This document shows, piece by piece, positions 35,770 to 44,608 of a stretch of DNA of 64,000 nt (the first letter of the stretch is position 1; each line of letters opens with the position of its first letter). Origin of the DNA: Bradyrhizobium sp. Arg816. GTDB lineage: Bacteria > Pseudomonadota > Alphaproteobacteria > Rhizobiales > Xanthobacteraceae. Where the stretch lies: NCBI RefSeq assembly GCF_029989365.1, contig NZ_JAPRAQ010000008.1, positions 186,001 through 250,000 on the forward strand. Reading direction: 5' to 3'. The notes below the pieces were generated by a model. The model was not told the origin of the DNA. It saw nothing but the letters and a program-made list of their open reading frames with translations, and did no database searches. The translations under genes and the position numbers were made by a program.

Positions 35770-36398
35770 CACTGACGAGCACGCACGAGAGCAAGGTCGC
35801 CGTACCGCCGTTGGCCTGGGTCGGCATCGCACTGCTGGTGCTGGCGCTGCAAGCCTCGATCCTGTTCGCGATGGGGCGGGTGCCGATCTGCACCTGCGGT
35901 TACGTGAAGCTCTGGCATGGCGTGGTGAACAGCTCCGAAAATTCGCAGCACATCACGGACTGGTACACCTTCTCTCACATCCTGCATGGCTTCCTGTTCT
36001 ACGGCTTGACCTGGCTGCTGTTCGCGCGCCTGCCATTGCTGCGGCTGTCTCTTCCAAGTTTATCCTGGCCGGCGCGGCTGATCATCGCGATGCTGATCGA
36101 AGGCGCCTGGGAGATCGTCGAGAACTCGCCCTTCATCATCGAGCGCTACCGCGCCGGTACGATCTCGCTGGATTATTACGGCGACAGCATCGTCAATTCG
36201 ATTTCTGACAATCTGGCCATGATGCTGGGGTTCCTCGCCGCGCGCGTGCTGCCCGTACCCGTGACCGTCCTGCTCGGGCTCGCCTTCGAAATCATGCTGG
36301 CGCTCCACATTCGCGACAATCTGACGCTCAATATCCTGATGCTGATCCATCCGATCGACGCTGTGAAGCAATGGCAATCGGGTCCACCCATCATCTGA
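35766..36398 (+). CDS. DUF2585 (UPF0314) membrane protein
   Basis: A 210-residue protein starting with GTG at 35766, overlapping the previous stop. It has four or five membrane helices (for example WVGIALLVLALQASILFAMG and ILHGFLFYGLTWLLF) and polar motifs between them: CTCGYVKLWHG, NSQHITDWYTFSHI and EGAWEIVENSPFIIERYR. The His, Asp and Glu residues on the same face suggest an enzyme or metal-binding membrane protein. DUF2585 is common in Hyphomicrobiales near hslVU; its role is unknown. Confidence 0.9.
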   Translation: MTLTSTHESKVAVPPLAWVGIALLVLALQASILFAMGRVPICTCGYVKLWHGVVNSSENSQHITDWYTFSHILHGFLFYGLTWLLFARLPLLRLSLPSLSWPARLIIAMLIEGAWEIVENSPFIIERYRAGTISLDYYGDSIVNSISDNLAMMLGFLAARVLPVPVTVLLGLAFEIMLALHIRDNLTLNILMLIHPIDAVKQWQSGPPII

Positions 36399-36448
36399 CG
36401 TAAAAATGCGGCTTGTCCCGACCCGCATCTGATCCTAGCTAAGGTCCC

Positions 36449-37753
36449 ATGACAGACTTCTCTCCCCGCGAAATCGTCTCCGAACTCGACCGTTTCATCG
36501 TCGGCCAGGCCGATGCCAAGCGCGCCGTCTCGATCGCGCTGCGCAACCGCTGGCGGCGGCAGCAGCTCTCCGGCTCCTTGCGCGAAGAGGTACTCCCGAA
36601 GAATATCTTGATGATCGGCCCCACCGGCGTCGGCAAGACGGAGATCGCGCGACGGCTCGCCAAGCTCGCGAACGCGCCGTTCCTGAAGGTGGAAGCGACG
36701 AAATTCACCGAGGTCGGCTATGTCGGCCGCGACGTCGAGCAGATCGTGCGCGATCTCGTCGAGGTCGCGATCGCCCAGGTGCGCGAGCGCAAGCGCAAGG
36801 ACGTGCAGGCACGCGCGCAGCTCGCCGCCGAGGAGCGCGTGCTCGACGCGCTGGTCGGCGCCAATTCCAGCCAGGCAACGCGCGAATCGTTCCGCAAGAA
36901 GCTGCGCGCCGGCGAGCTCAACGACAAGGAAATCGAGATCGAGACGCAGTCCTCGGGCGGCGGCATGCCGATGTTCGAGATCCCGGGCATGCCTGGCGCG
37001 CAGATGGGCGCGGTGTCGCTCGGCGACATCTTCGGCAAGTTGGGTGGCCGCAGCAAGACGCGGCGACTGACGGTGGAGAACTCGCACGAGATCCTCGTCA
37101 ACGAGGAATCCGACAAGCTGCTGGATACCGACCAATTGACGCTGGAGGCGATCAGCGCGGTCGAGAATAACGGCATCGTGTTCCTGGACGAGATCGACAA
37201 GATCTGCGCGCGCGACGGCCGGGTCGGCGGCGACGTCTCGCGCGAGGGCGTGCAGCGTGACCTGTTGCCATTGATCGAAGGCACCACGGTCTCGACCAAG
37301 CACGGTGCGGTGAAGACCGATCACATCCTGTTCATTGCGTCCGGCGCCTTCCACGTCGCGAAGCCGTCCGACCTGTTGCCGGAATTGCAGGGCCGCCTGC
37401 CGATCCGCGTCGAACTTCAGGCCCTGACCCGCGACGACATGCGCCGTATCCTGACCGAGCCCGAGGCGTCGCTGATCAAGCAATATGTCGCGCTGCTGCA
37501 GACCGAGGGCGTGACGCTCGACATCACCGACAGCGCCATCGACGCGCTCGCCGACGTCGCGGTCGCCGTCAATTCCACCGTCGAAAACATCGGCGCGCGG
37601 CGGCTCCAGACGGTGATGGAACGGGTGCTGGACGAAATCTCCTTCACCGCCCCCGACCGCAGCGGCGAGACCGTCAAGGTCGATGCGGATTTCGTGCAGA
37701 AGCACGTCGGCGACCTCGCCAAGAACGCCGATCTGAGCCGGTTCATTTTGTAA
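36449..37753 (+). CDS. hslU: ATP-dependent protease ATPase subunit HslU
   Basis: A 434-residue AAA+ unfoldase. It starts MTDFSPREIVSELDRFIVGQADAKRAV, then Walker A GPTGVGKTEIARRLAKLANAPFLKVEATKFTEVGYVGRDVE (the GYVG pore loop included), the I domain (about 110-240), Walker B GIVFLDEIDKI and the sensor-2 region ENIGARRLQTVMERVL. The C-terminal LSRFIL tail docks into HslV. Length is normal. Confidence 0.97.
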   Translation: MTDFSPREIVSELDRFIVGQADAKRAVSIALRNRWRRQQLSGSLREEVLPKNILMIGPTGVGKTEIARRLAKLANAPFLKVEATKFTEVGYVGRDVEQIVRDLVEVAIAQVRERKRKDVQARAQLAAEERVLDALVGANSSQATRESFRKKLRAGELNDKEIEIETQSSGGGMPMFEIPGMPGAQMGAVSLGDIFGKLGGRSKTRRLTVENSHEILVNEESDKLLDTDQLTLEAISAVENNGIVFLDEIDKICARDGRVGGDVSREGVQRDLLPLIEGTTVSTKHGAVKTDHILFIASGAFHVAKPSDLLPELQGRLPIRVELQALTRDDMRRILTEPEASLIKQYVALLQTEGVTLDITDSAIDALADVAVAVNSTVENIGARRLQTVMERVLDEISFTAPDRSGETVKVDADFVQKHVGDLAKNADLSRFIL

Positions 37754-37781
37754 TTCGGCGCTGCCGCGCTATTGATGCGGC

Positions 37782-38906
37782 GTGACCGCGCACATCCTGC
37801 AAAACCCCTGGCGTCTCCTGCTCGCGATCAACGCCGCGGTCATCGTCGGCGTGTTCGTCCACAAGATCCAGCTGCCGCCTTACGTCCCCTACATCCACCT
37901 CCTCGTCGACTACCATTTCGGCTTCATCAAGCGCGCGCTGATCGGCGCCATCGTCGCGCTGTTCACGGACAAGGTGCCGGTTTGGCTGGTGTTCGCGCTC
38001 GGCGGAGCGACGTGGCTGGTGACGCTGGGACTGTACGCCAGATTATTTCAGAAGACGTTCGGCTTCACCGCGAAGACGCTGCCGCTGTTCGTCTTCATCG
38101 CGGGCTCGCCGTTCTTTCTCAAGAACTTCATGCACACGCTCGGCCATTTCGACATCTATGGCTGCGCACTCGCGCTGATCCTGCTGCTGATGCCGGCCGG
38201 CTCGCTGCTGTTCGTCGCGACGGCCGCGCTGTTCTCGATCGTCCTCGTGCTGATCCACCACATTCATCTCCTGATGTATGTGCCGACGATCATCACCATC
38301 GTCGTGATCAGGCACTACCTCGCGCATGGCGTCACCAGAGCGAATGCCGCATTCGGCTTGGTCGCATTGCTTGGCGTGAGCGCGCTGTTCTTCGCGGCGC
38401 AGTTTTTGGGAACGATGCCGATCCCCGAAGCGGATTTCGTTGCGTATCTGAAGACCCGGATGGCAGATCCGGCGCGGACCGACCTGCTGCAATTCGCCTA
38501 CATCTGGTACCAGCCGCTGGCGAAGGAGGTTTCGGATACCTGGGGCCGCCTGCCCCACAACATCCTCGGCGTGCCGGTGTTTGCCCTGCTGATCTGGCTG
38601 CACACGCCACTCTGGCGCTATCTTGCGAACCTGATCGGCGCGCTCGCGAACGACATGCACCGGCGCCTCGTCATCGCGGCGCTGATCGGCATCAGCCTCG
38701 CCTATCTCGTGATGTTCGCGATGGTGTTCGACTATTCGCGCTGGATCTCGAACTGGGCGGTCTGCCTGTTCCTGATCCTGCATGCGGTGAAGATGCTGCC
38801 GGCCAAATACAATGCACCGCTGATCGCGTCGGAGGATCGGAAGACAAATATCTTCGGCCTGATCCTCACACTGATCCCGCGCGTCGGAATCGTCCGGCCG
38901 TTCTAA
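37782..38906 (+). CDS. Polytopic membrane protein of unknown function
   Basis: A 374-residue protein with a GTG start at 37782 (MTAHILQNPWRLLLAINAAVIVGVFVHKI). I count about nine hydrophobic helices spread along its length. Between helices 1 and 2 is PYVPYIHLLVDYHFGFIKRALIG, which recalls loops of bacterial EpsG-like or glycosyltransferase-type membrane proteins, but this is weak. Its stop overlaps the Smr gene end on the other strand by four bases. No function is assigned. Confidence 0.82.
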   Translation: MTAHILQNPWRLLLAINAAVIVGVFVHKIQLPPYVPYIHLLVDYHFGFIKRALIGAIVALFTDKVPVWLVFALGGATWLVTLGLYARLFQKTFGFTAKTLPLFVFIAGSPFFLKNFMHTLGHFDIYGCALALILLLMPAGSLLFVATAALFSIVLVLIHHIHLLMYVPTIITIVVIRHYLAHGVTRANAAFGLVALLGVSALFFAAQFLGTMPIPEADFVAYLKTRMADPARTDLLQFAYIWYQPLAKEVSDTWGRLPHNILGVPVFALLIWLHTPLWRYLANLIGALANDMHRRLVIAALIGISLAYLVMFAMVFDYSRWISNWAVCLFLILHAVKMLPAKYNAPLIASEDRKTNIFGLILTLIPRVGIVRPF

Positions 38907-39493
38907 TACCTCGCCCGGCGTATCCGCACATAGAGCGCGCCCTCGCCGCCATGGCCGATATGCGCCTCCTCGAAGCCGACGACGAAGGCGCGGAATTCCG
39001 GCAGGCTCAGCCATTCCGGCACCTGGCGGCGGAGCACGCCGCTTTCGCCGCCGCTCCGTCCCTTGCCGGTGATGACGAGCACGAAGGTCAGGCCGTCCTG
39101 ATGGGCGCGGTGCAGGAAGCCGGTCAGGGCCCGATGGGCGCGTATCTGGGTCATGCCGTGCAGATCGAGCCGCGCTTCGATCTCGCTGCGGCCGCGCGAC
39201 AATTTTGTGCGCTCGCGCTTGCCCAGCGGTGCCAGCGGCGGCATGGCGGGCTTTGCGACGCGCACCGCCGGCGCGGCAGCGATCGGCCGTGGCGATGGCG
39301 CAGATCGCGAGGCCGGCGCTGCCGGTGAAGGCTCGATGCGCGGCGGGGCATGCGTCTTTGCCGCGCGATGCTTCCGCAGCGGCTTGATCTGTTTTGCGAC
39401 CGCATCCCACAGCGCGCGCTCCTCCTCGCTCAGCGCGCGGCGGCGCGGCGAGGGACGAGGCTCCAGCACGGGCGGACGGGACGATCGCTTCAT
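38903..39493 (-). CDS. Smr domain protein
   Basis: A 196-residue protein: a basic, Pro- and Ala-rich N-terminal 100 residues, then the Smr (small MutS-related) domain. The domain shows LDLHGMTQIRAHRALTGFLHRAHQDG (the LDLHG motif), VLVITGKGRSGGESGVLRRQVPEWL (the H/TGxG motif) and GGEGALYVRIRR at the end. Smr domains nick DNA or RNA. It lies after mltA with a four-base overlap, its usual alphaproteobacterial neighbour. Confidence 0.92.
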   Translation of the reverse strand: MKRSSRPPVLEPRPSPRRRALSEEERALWDAVAKQIKPLRKHRAAKTHAPPRIEPSPAAPASRSAPSPRPIAAAPAVRVAKPAMPPLAPLGKRERTKLSRGRSEIEARLDLHGMTQIRAHRALTGFLHRAHQDGLTFVLVITGKGRSGGESGVLRRQVPEWLSLPEFRAFVVGFEEAHIGHGGEGALYVRIRRARY

Positions 39494-41043
39494 TGCTGCC
39501 GATGGGGACGATTCTTGACCGGCCGCCGCGGCTCCTGATCGGGCTCTATCACCGGACGCGGCACCGGCAACGGGACCGGATTGGCAACGGCGACTGTCTC
39601 ACCTTTGCCTTGTTCCACGGCCGCCGCTGGAGCCGCCGGCTTGGTCTGATCCTTGACCGAATCCTTGGTAGGATCGGTCTGCGGAAACAGCCTTGCGATC
39701 TTGTCCGAGGGACGCGGGTCCGGCACCGGCAGCCGGGCGGCGCGCGACGTGGGATCGAGGCCCTTCGGTACCAACATGACAAAGTGCATGGGATGGCGCA
39801 GCCGTCCGGAGACGCGGCCGGCATCCGCGCCGGCGCCGAAATAGAGATCGGCGCGCGCGGGGCCGATGATGGCCGAGCCGGTATCCTGCGCGATCATCAG
39901 CCGGTGGAACGGCGTCTTGGAGCGTTCGGAATCGATCGGCAGCTCGCCCTCGATGAAGAACGGCGTGCCGTAGACGTGCAGCGCCTTGTCAACCGCGATC
40001 GAGCGGCCGGCGGTCAGCGGAATGCCCTGCGCACCCACCGCTTCTTCCTTGTCGGAGAGGTTGACCTCGCGGAAGAAGATGTAGGAACGGTTCTGACGGC
40101 GCAGATCCTTGGCGCCATCGGGGTTCTGCGCCATCCACTCCCTGATCTTCTGCATCGACATCTCTTCCTTCGGAATGATGCCGCGCTCGATCAGGACACG
40201 ACCGACAGCCGTATAGGGAAAGCCGTTATAGGCGTCGTAATTCAGCCGGACCGTGCCGCCGTCGTCGAACTTGATCCGCGCCGAGCCCTGGATCTGGGCG
40301 AACAGCAGATCGGTTGGGTCCTTCAGCCAGGCGATCTCCAGCCCGCGGCCGGCGATCTTGCCGTCCTCGATCTCGCCGCGATCGTAATAGGGCACCAGCT
40401 TGCGGCGGCCGATCTTGCGATAGACCGGGCCCTTGTTGGGCAGGCTGACCGAGTCCTGCTTGTAGCCGCGCACAAACAGGTTCGAGGGCCGGCGATAGAC
40501 CGGCACGTTGAAAACATCGGTCTGCGTGCGCGATCCCTCCAGCACCGGCTCGTAATAGCCGGTGACGAAACCGTCGGGCTCGCCGAGGCGCGAGATCCGC
40601 AGCGGTGCAAAATTCTCTTCGAAGAACGTCCTGGCTTTGGCGTCGTCGGTGAGCTCGAGCGACTTGGCGGCACGGCAGGGCTCGCTCAGCGAGCCGCCAA
40701 GCGCCTTCGGTTCGGCCGCACCGGTCTGCGCGTTGATCGTCCGGCAGCTCGCGCGGAACGTTTTGTAGGCGGCCAGATGGTCGTCGTCGCTCCAGCCTTT
40801 CACGTCCGCCCAAGTCAGCGGCAGATATTGCGCGCCGGGGATTTCGAACGGCAAAGGGAGCTGCGGATAGGGCAAGGCCCGCGGCGGGGCGGCGGCAAGT
40901 GCAGGGAGATGATGGTGATGGCTGCGATAGTGACGCCGCGCCGCCTCGGCGCCGAGCGAAAACGACGACAGCACGACGGCACCTGCGCAAAGCGCCGCCG
41001 CGCTGTTCTTCAGGAAATTCTTAATTCGCGCTTCCGGTGCCAA
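39490..41043 (-). CDS. mltA: Membrane-bound lytic murein transglycosylase A
   Basis: A lytic transglycosylase of 517 residues if it starts at the TTG at 41043, which has GGAAG five bases upstream; the frame is open to 41124, but that would overlap the Tim44-like gene by over 100 bases. The N terminus has one hydrophobic segment (NSAAALCAGAVVLSSFSLGAEAA) and a His-rich patch. The MltA domain includes FVTGYYEPVLEGSRTQTDVFNVPVYRRP and the catalytic-Asp 3D motif IAQDTGSAIIGPARADLYFGAG. The C-terminal 100 residues are Pro-rich and low complexity. Confidence 0.9.
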   Translation of the reverse strand: MAPEARIKNFLKNSAAALCAGAVVLSSFSLGAEAARRHYRSHHHHLPALAAAPPRALPYPQLPLPFEIPGAQYLPLTWADVKGWSDDDHLAAYKTFRASCRTINAQTGAAEPKALGGSLSEPCRAAKSLELTDDAKARTFFEENFAPLRISRLGEPDGFVTGYYEPVLEGSRTQTDVFNVPVYRRPSNLFVRGYKQDSVSLPNKGPVYRKIGRRKLVPYYDRGEIEDGKIAGRGLEIAWLKDPTDLLFAQIQGSARIKFDDGGTVRLNYDAYNGFPYTAVGRVLIERGIIPKEEMSMQKIREWMAQNPDGAKDLRRQNRSYIFFREVNLSDKEEAVGAQGIPLTAGRSIAVDKALHVYGTPFFIEGELPIDSERSKTPFHRLMIAQDTGSAIIGPARADLYFGAGADAGRVSGRLRHPMHFVMLVPKGLDPTSRAARLPVPDPRPSDKIARLFPQTDPTKDSVKDQTKPAAPAAAVEQGKGETVAVANPVPLPVPRPVIEPDQEPRRPVKNRPHRQQ

Positions 41044-41728
41044 CCAGCTTCCAGTTTGGATCGCGAGAGGTGATATCGCGGGCGAAGGTCCAGATGTCGG
41101 TGATGTCGGCGACCGTGTCCGCACTACCGTCGACGATATTGCCGCTCTTGTCGCGGGTGGCCGAGATCATCTGCGAGACGAATCGGATGGTGAGCTGAGC
41201 CGTGCGGTCCCGCAGTTCGGCGCCGACGAGCTCGGCCTTGTCGATCGAGACGAAACGCGTCTCGGTCTTCTGCTCGTTCTTCTCGCGTTCCTTGATGGCG
41301 GCGTCGAAGCTGTCATAGACCTCCGACGACAGCAGGTCGCGCAGCGCGCGGCGGTCGCCATTGGCAAAGGCCAGCACGATCATCTCATAGGCACCGCGGG
41401 CGCCCGAGATGAAATGGCGCGGGTCGAAGGTGGAGTCCTTGTCGACGATGGCGTCGAGGCCCTGGGCGAGCGCGGTGCCCGGTTCGGTCAGGCCCTTCCA
41501 GCGGTCGGAGGGCGGAGCCGGCTCGGCGGTCGGCGCCAGCGGGGCCTGGTCGATCACCTTGCCCGGCATGGTCACGACGTTCTTGTCCTGGGCACCCCCC
41601 AGCGCATTGCGGGCGGCGGTGCGGTCGAACGGCGGCCGCTCGTTACCCGTCCGCTGTCCCAGCACGCTGCGCAGCCTCAGAAAGATGAAGACCGCCAGCG
41701 CCAGGAAGATGATGGTGTAGATGTCCAC
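41021..41728 (-). CDS. Tim44/TimA family protein
   Basis: A 235-residue protein with an N-terminal membrane anchor (MDIYTIIFLALAVFIFLRLRSVLG), a linker, and a C-terminal Tim44-like domain (ISGARGAYEMIVLAFANGDRRALRDLLSSEVYDSFDAAIKERE ... FVSQM). Bacterial Tim44-like proteins sit at the inner membrane; in Caulobacter TimA and TipA family members are membrane-associated, with a transport role not proven. It is divergent from secB and overlaps the start of mltA by 23 bases. Confidence 0.93.
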   Translation of the reverse strand: MDIYTIIFLALAVFIFLRLRSVLGQRTGNERPPFDRTAARNALGGAQDKNVVTMPGKVIDQAPLAPTAEPAPPSDRWKGLTEPGTALAQGLDAIVDKDSTFDPRHFISGARGAYEMIVLAFANGDRRALRDLLSSEVYDSFDAAIKEREKNEQKTETRFVSIDKAELVGAELRDRTAQLTIRFVSQMISATRDKSGNIVDGSADTVADITDIWTFARDITSRDPNWKLVGTGSAN

Positions 41729-42141
41729 GTCGTATTCGCTTTCTGGTCTTCGCTAAAAGGGGGCCGTCTCGGTCGTCGCCGGGAAAATCAATCCGGCCAG
41801 TAGACCGTTCCATACGGGAACGGCAAGTCTACATCGCCATTTTAGGTCCGCGCGTCTGGTCCTCGGGATGTAGGCACGAAATCTTGCCCGGCCAATGGCG
41901 CCTTTTGGCACAGCGCTGAGTGTAGCGCGTTTTATGCTTAAGGGGAAACCCGATCCTGCCCGGAAATCGCGCATCTTCAATCGTTTAACGCGCGATTTCG
42001 TCAGGAGGGCCGGGGGAACGTCACAATTGCGGGCGCGGCGCGGATACCCGATCCGGGACCGTTCGTCCTTGTGGAGTGAGGGGGCCCTATGTTAGCCAAC
42101 CGCCGCGAAATTCAGCCCCAATCGGGTAAGGAGAGACTCTC
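41729..42141. other. Divergent intergenic region between the Tim44-like gene and secB
   Basis: 413 bases serving two leftward or rightward promoters. TTTTATGCTTAAG near 41929-41941 is an AT-rich patch that could hold a -10 element. AAGGAGAGAC just before secB is its ribosome site. CGCGATTTCGT and AAATCGCGC near 41965-42000 form an inverted repeat. No gene seen. Confidence 0.45.
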
Positions 42142-42627
42142 ATGACCAACGGCAACGGCACCCCTCCCGAGGCGGCCCAGGCTGCCCAGCTCAACGTTCT
42201 GGCGCAGTATATCAAGGACCTTTCGTTCGAGAATCCGAACGCGCCGACCTCGCTCCAGCAGCAGGGCCAGCCGCCCCAGATCAACATCCAGATCAACGTC
42301 AACGCCATCAATCTCAGCGAAACCGAGTTCGAGGTGACGCTGTCGGTCGAGGGCAAGGCCGAGACCGCCGGTAAGATCATGTTCTCGTTCGAGCTCGCCT
42401 ATGCCGGCGTGTTCCGCATCACCAACGTGCCGAAGGAGAACCTGCATCCGCTGGTCATGATCGAATGCCCGCGTCTGCTGTTCCCGTTCGCCCGCGAGAT
42501 CATCGCAACCGCCGTGCGCGACGGCGGGTTCCCGCCCCTGATGCTGGATCCGGTCGACTTCGTCGGTCTCTATCGTCAGAACATGGAGCGGCAAATGGCC
42601 GCTCAGCAGCCAAGCGGTCAGGCCTAA
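42142..42627 (+). CDS. secB: Protein-export chaperone SecB
   Basis: A 161-residue tetrameric chaperone that keeps preproteins unfolded and hands them to SecA. It shows LNVLAQYIKDLSFENPNAPTSL, NAINLSETEFEVTLSVEGKAE and FELAYAGVFRITNVPKENLHPLVMIECPRLLFPFAREII, all typical of the family. AAGGAG lies eight bases upstream. It is convergent with dnaQ, overlapping by four bases. Confidence 0.97.
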   Translation: MTNGNGTPPEAAQAAQLNVLAQYIKDLSFENPNAPTSLQQQGQPPQINIQINVNAINLSETEFEVTLSVEGKAETAGKIMFSFELAYAGVFRITNVPKENLHPLVMIECPRLLFPFAREIIATAVRDGGFPPLMLDPVDFVGLYRQNMERQMAAQQPSGQA

Positions 42628-43340
42628 CCGGCCGGAGGGGTGGCTGGAGCGGGCAGGAACTCGTTCCAGATCGCCTTGTCGCCGAGCGTTGCGATGAAGG
42701 CCCGATGGGCTTCGCGCTCGGCATCGGAAATCCGTGGCGCGAGCGGCACGGCCCGCTGCCGCCGCGGCGCATCGCCAGCCGCATTGATGCGAATGTCCTC
42801 GCCTTTCGAAGCGAGGAGCAACTGCGATTGCCGCGCCCCGACCAGATCGACATAAACTTCGGCCAAGAGTTCGGCATCGAGCAGCGCGCCGTGCTTGGTG
42901 CGGTGTGAATTGTCGATCGAATAGCGCGAGCAGAGATCATCGAGCCGGTTCGACACGCCCGGATGCTTGCGGCGCGCCAAGAGCAGCGTATCGACCAGCC
43001 GTTCGCGCGGGATCGCGACGCGTTTGACCTTGTCGAGCTCGGCGTTGATGAAGCCGATGTCGAACGAAGCGTTGTGGATCACCAGCGGCGCATCGCCGAT
43101 GAACTCCAGAAACGGATCGACTACCTCGTGGAACAGCGGCTTGGTCGACAGGAACTCGGCCGACAGCCCGTGCACCGCAAAGGCTTCCGCCGGCATGTCC
43201 CGTTCGGGATTGATATAGACGTGATACGTCTGGCCCGTCGGCATGCGGTTGAAAATCTCGACGCAGCCGATTTCGACCAGGCGATCGCCGCGGAGCGGAT
43301 CGAGGCCGGTGGTTTCGGTGTCGAGAACGATTTCACGCAT
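42624..43340 (-). CDS. dnaQ: DNA polymerase III epsilon subunit (proofreading exonuclease)
   Basis: A 238-residue DEDDh 3'-5' exonuclease. The motifs are VLDTETTGLDPLRGDRLVEIG (Exo I), VIHNASFDIGFINAEL (Exo II) and HGALLDAELLAEVYVDL (Exo III with His). It corrects errors of the replicative polymerase. It is downstream of coaE by 28 bases in a leftward dnaQ-coaE-maf-PSRP run pointing away from the candidate origin. Confidence 0.96.
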   Translation of the reverse strand: MREIVLDTETTGLDPLRGDRLVEIGCVEIFNRMPTGQTYHVYINPERDMPAEAFAVHGLSAEFLSTKPLFHEVVDPFLEFIGDAPLVIHNASFDIGFINAELDKVKRVAIPRERLVDTLLLARRKHPGVSNRLDDLCSRYSIDNSHRTKHGALLDAELLAEVYVDLVGARQSQLLLASKGEDIRINAAGDAPRRQRAVPLAPRISDAEREAHRAFIATLGDKAIWNEFLPAPATPPAG

Positions 43341-43368
43341 GATCTAGGAAGCCGTGTGAGGCAGCGAA

Positions 43369-43968
43369 TCAGGCTCGCCGCTGCGGCATCTTAACGACCT
43401 CGGCCAGAATGTGCGTGATTTGGGCGCGGACGGGTTCAAGTCCGTGTGACGTATCCACTACGAAATCGGCCCGCTTGCGCTTCTCGGCATCCGGCGTCTG
43501 TTTGGCGATGATCGCGTCGAGCTTGGCCTCGTCCATCGTGCCGCGCTCCAGCACACGCTTGCGCTGGAGTTCCGGCGAGGTCGACACCACGACGACGGCG
43601 TCGACCCGCTTCTCGCCGCCGGTTTCGAACAGCAGCGGGATATCCAGCACCACGACGGGCGCCTTGCCTGCTTCCGCATCGGCGAAGAATTTTTGCCGGG
43701 AGGCGCCGAGCATCGGATGAACGATCTGCTCGAGCTGCTTGATCGCGGCCGGATCATGCACGACGCGCGCGGACAGTTTTGGGCGATCCACCTTGCCGTT
43801 CGCGGTGGTGCCGGGGAAGGCGGCCTCGATCGCGGGCGCGGCCTCGCCCTCGTAGAGCTGATGGACGGCAGCATCTGCGTCGTAGACGGGAACGCCGGCC
43901 TCCGCGAACAATTTCGCGGTGGTGGATTTTCCCATCCCGATCGAGCCGGTCAGTCCAAGGATCCGCAT
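43369..43968 (-). CDS. coaE: Dephospho-CoA kinase
   Basis: A 199-residue kinase for the last step of CoA synthesis. The ATG at 43968 (MRILGLTGSIGMGKSTTAKLF) starts right at the Walker A strand; an ATG at 43995, overlapping the maf stop, is the alternative. VYDADAAVHQLYEGEA and VVLDIPLLFETGGEKRVDAVVVV are family signatures. With coaA at 30 kb, two CoA genes lie in this window. Confidence 0.96.
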   Translation of the reverse strand: MRILGLTGSIGMGKSTTAKLFAEAGVPVYDADAAVHQLYEGEAAPAIEAAFPGTTANGKVDRPKLSARVVHDPAAIKQLEQIVHPMLGASRQKFFADAEAGKAPVVVLDIPLLFETGGEKRVDAVVVVSTSPELQRKRVLERGTMDEAKLDAIIAKQTPDAEKRKRADFVVDTSHGLEPVRAQITHILAEVVKMPQRRA

Positions 43969-43991
43969 CTGCACGCAGCCATCTCTGTCAT

Positions 43992-44600
43992 TCACACAGC
44001 AACTAGCCGTTCGCGCCGCAGGAACGCAAGCAACGGCAGCAGCGGCAGGCCGAGAATGGTGAAATGGTCACCCTCGATGCGCTCGAACAGATGGCTGCCG
44101 AGGCCTTCGAGCTGATAGGCGCCGACGCTGGTCGTCACCGCATCGCCGGCGGCGTCGAGATAGATCGACAGCTCCGTCTCGGTCATCGGCCGCATGGTCA
44201 TGCGGGCCACCGAAACATCCTCGAAAACGATCTTGGTATCTCGCGCCACGGCCACCGCGGAATTCAGCGCGTGGCTTTTGCCGGCGAGGTCGAGCAGTTG
44301 CGCCATCGCCTGCGCGCGGCCTGCGGGCTTGTTGAAGAGACGCTCGCCCAGAGCCAGGGTCTGGTCGGCACCGATCACATAGCTCCCCGGATGACCGGCC
44401 GAGACCGCCTTGGCCTTCTCGCGCGCCAGCAGCAGGGCGATGTCATGCGGGCCTGAAAGTTTCGAGGCGGCCTGAATGCCGCGCTCGTCGATATCGGCCG
44501 TAATCGCCTTGAACTCCAGTCCGGCACTGGCCAGCAGCATCTTTCGCGCGCTGCTCTGCGAGGCCAGTATCAACGGAGTTTCGCCGCGCCAGAGAGACAT
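43992..44600 (-). CDS. maf: Maf family nucleotide pyrophosphatase
   Basis: A 202-residue Maf protein. It begins with PLILASQSSARKMLLASAGLEF, the typical LASxSxxR strand, and contains AVSAGHPGSYVIGADQTLALGERLFNKP with the catalytic Asp. Maf enzymes hydrolyse dTTP, UTP or modified pyrimidine nucleotides; the subtype is not decided here. It starts 8 bases after the PSRP gene. Confidence 0.93.
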   Translation of the reverse strand: MSLWRGETPLILASQSSARKMLLASAGLEFKAITADIDERGIQAASKLSGPHDIALLLAREKAKAVSAGHPGSYVIGADQTLALGERLFNKPAGRAQAMAQLLDLAGKSHALNSAVAVARDTKIVFEDVSVARMTMRPMTETELSIYLDAAGDAVTTSVGAYQLEGLGSHLFERIEGDHFTILGLPLLPLLAFLRRERLVAV

Positions 44601-44608
44601 CGCCTGAA

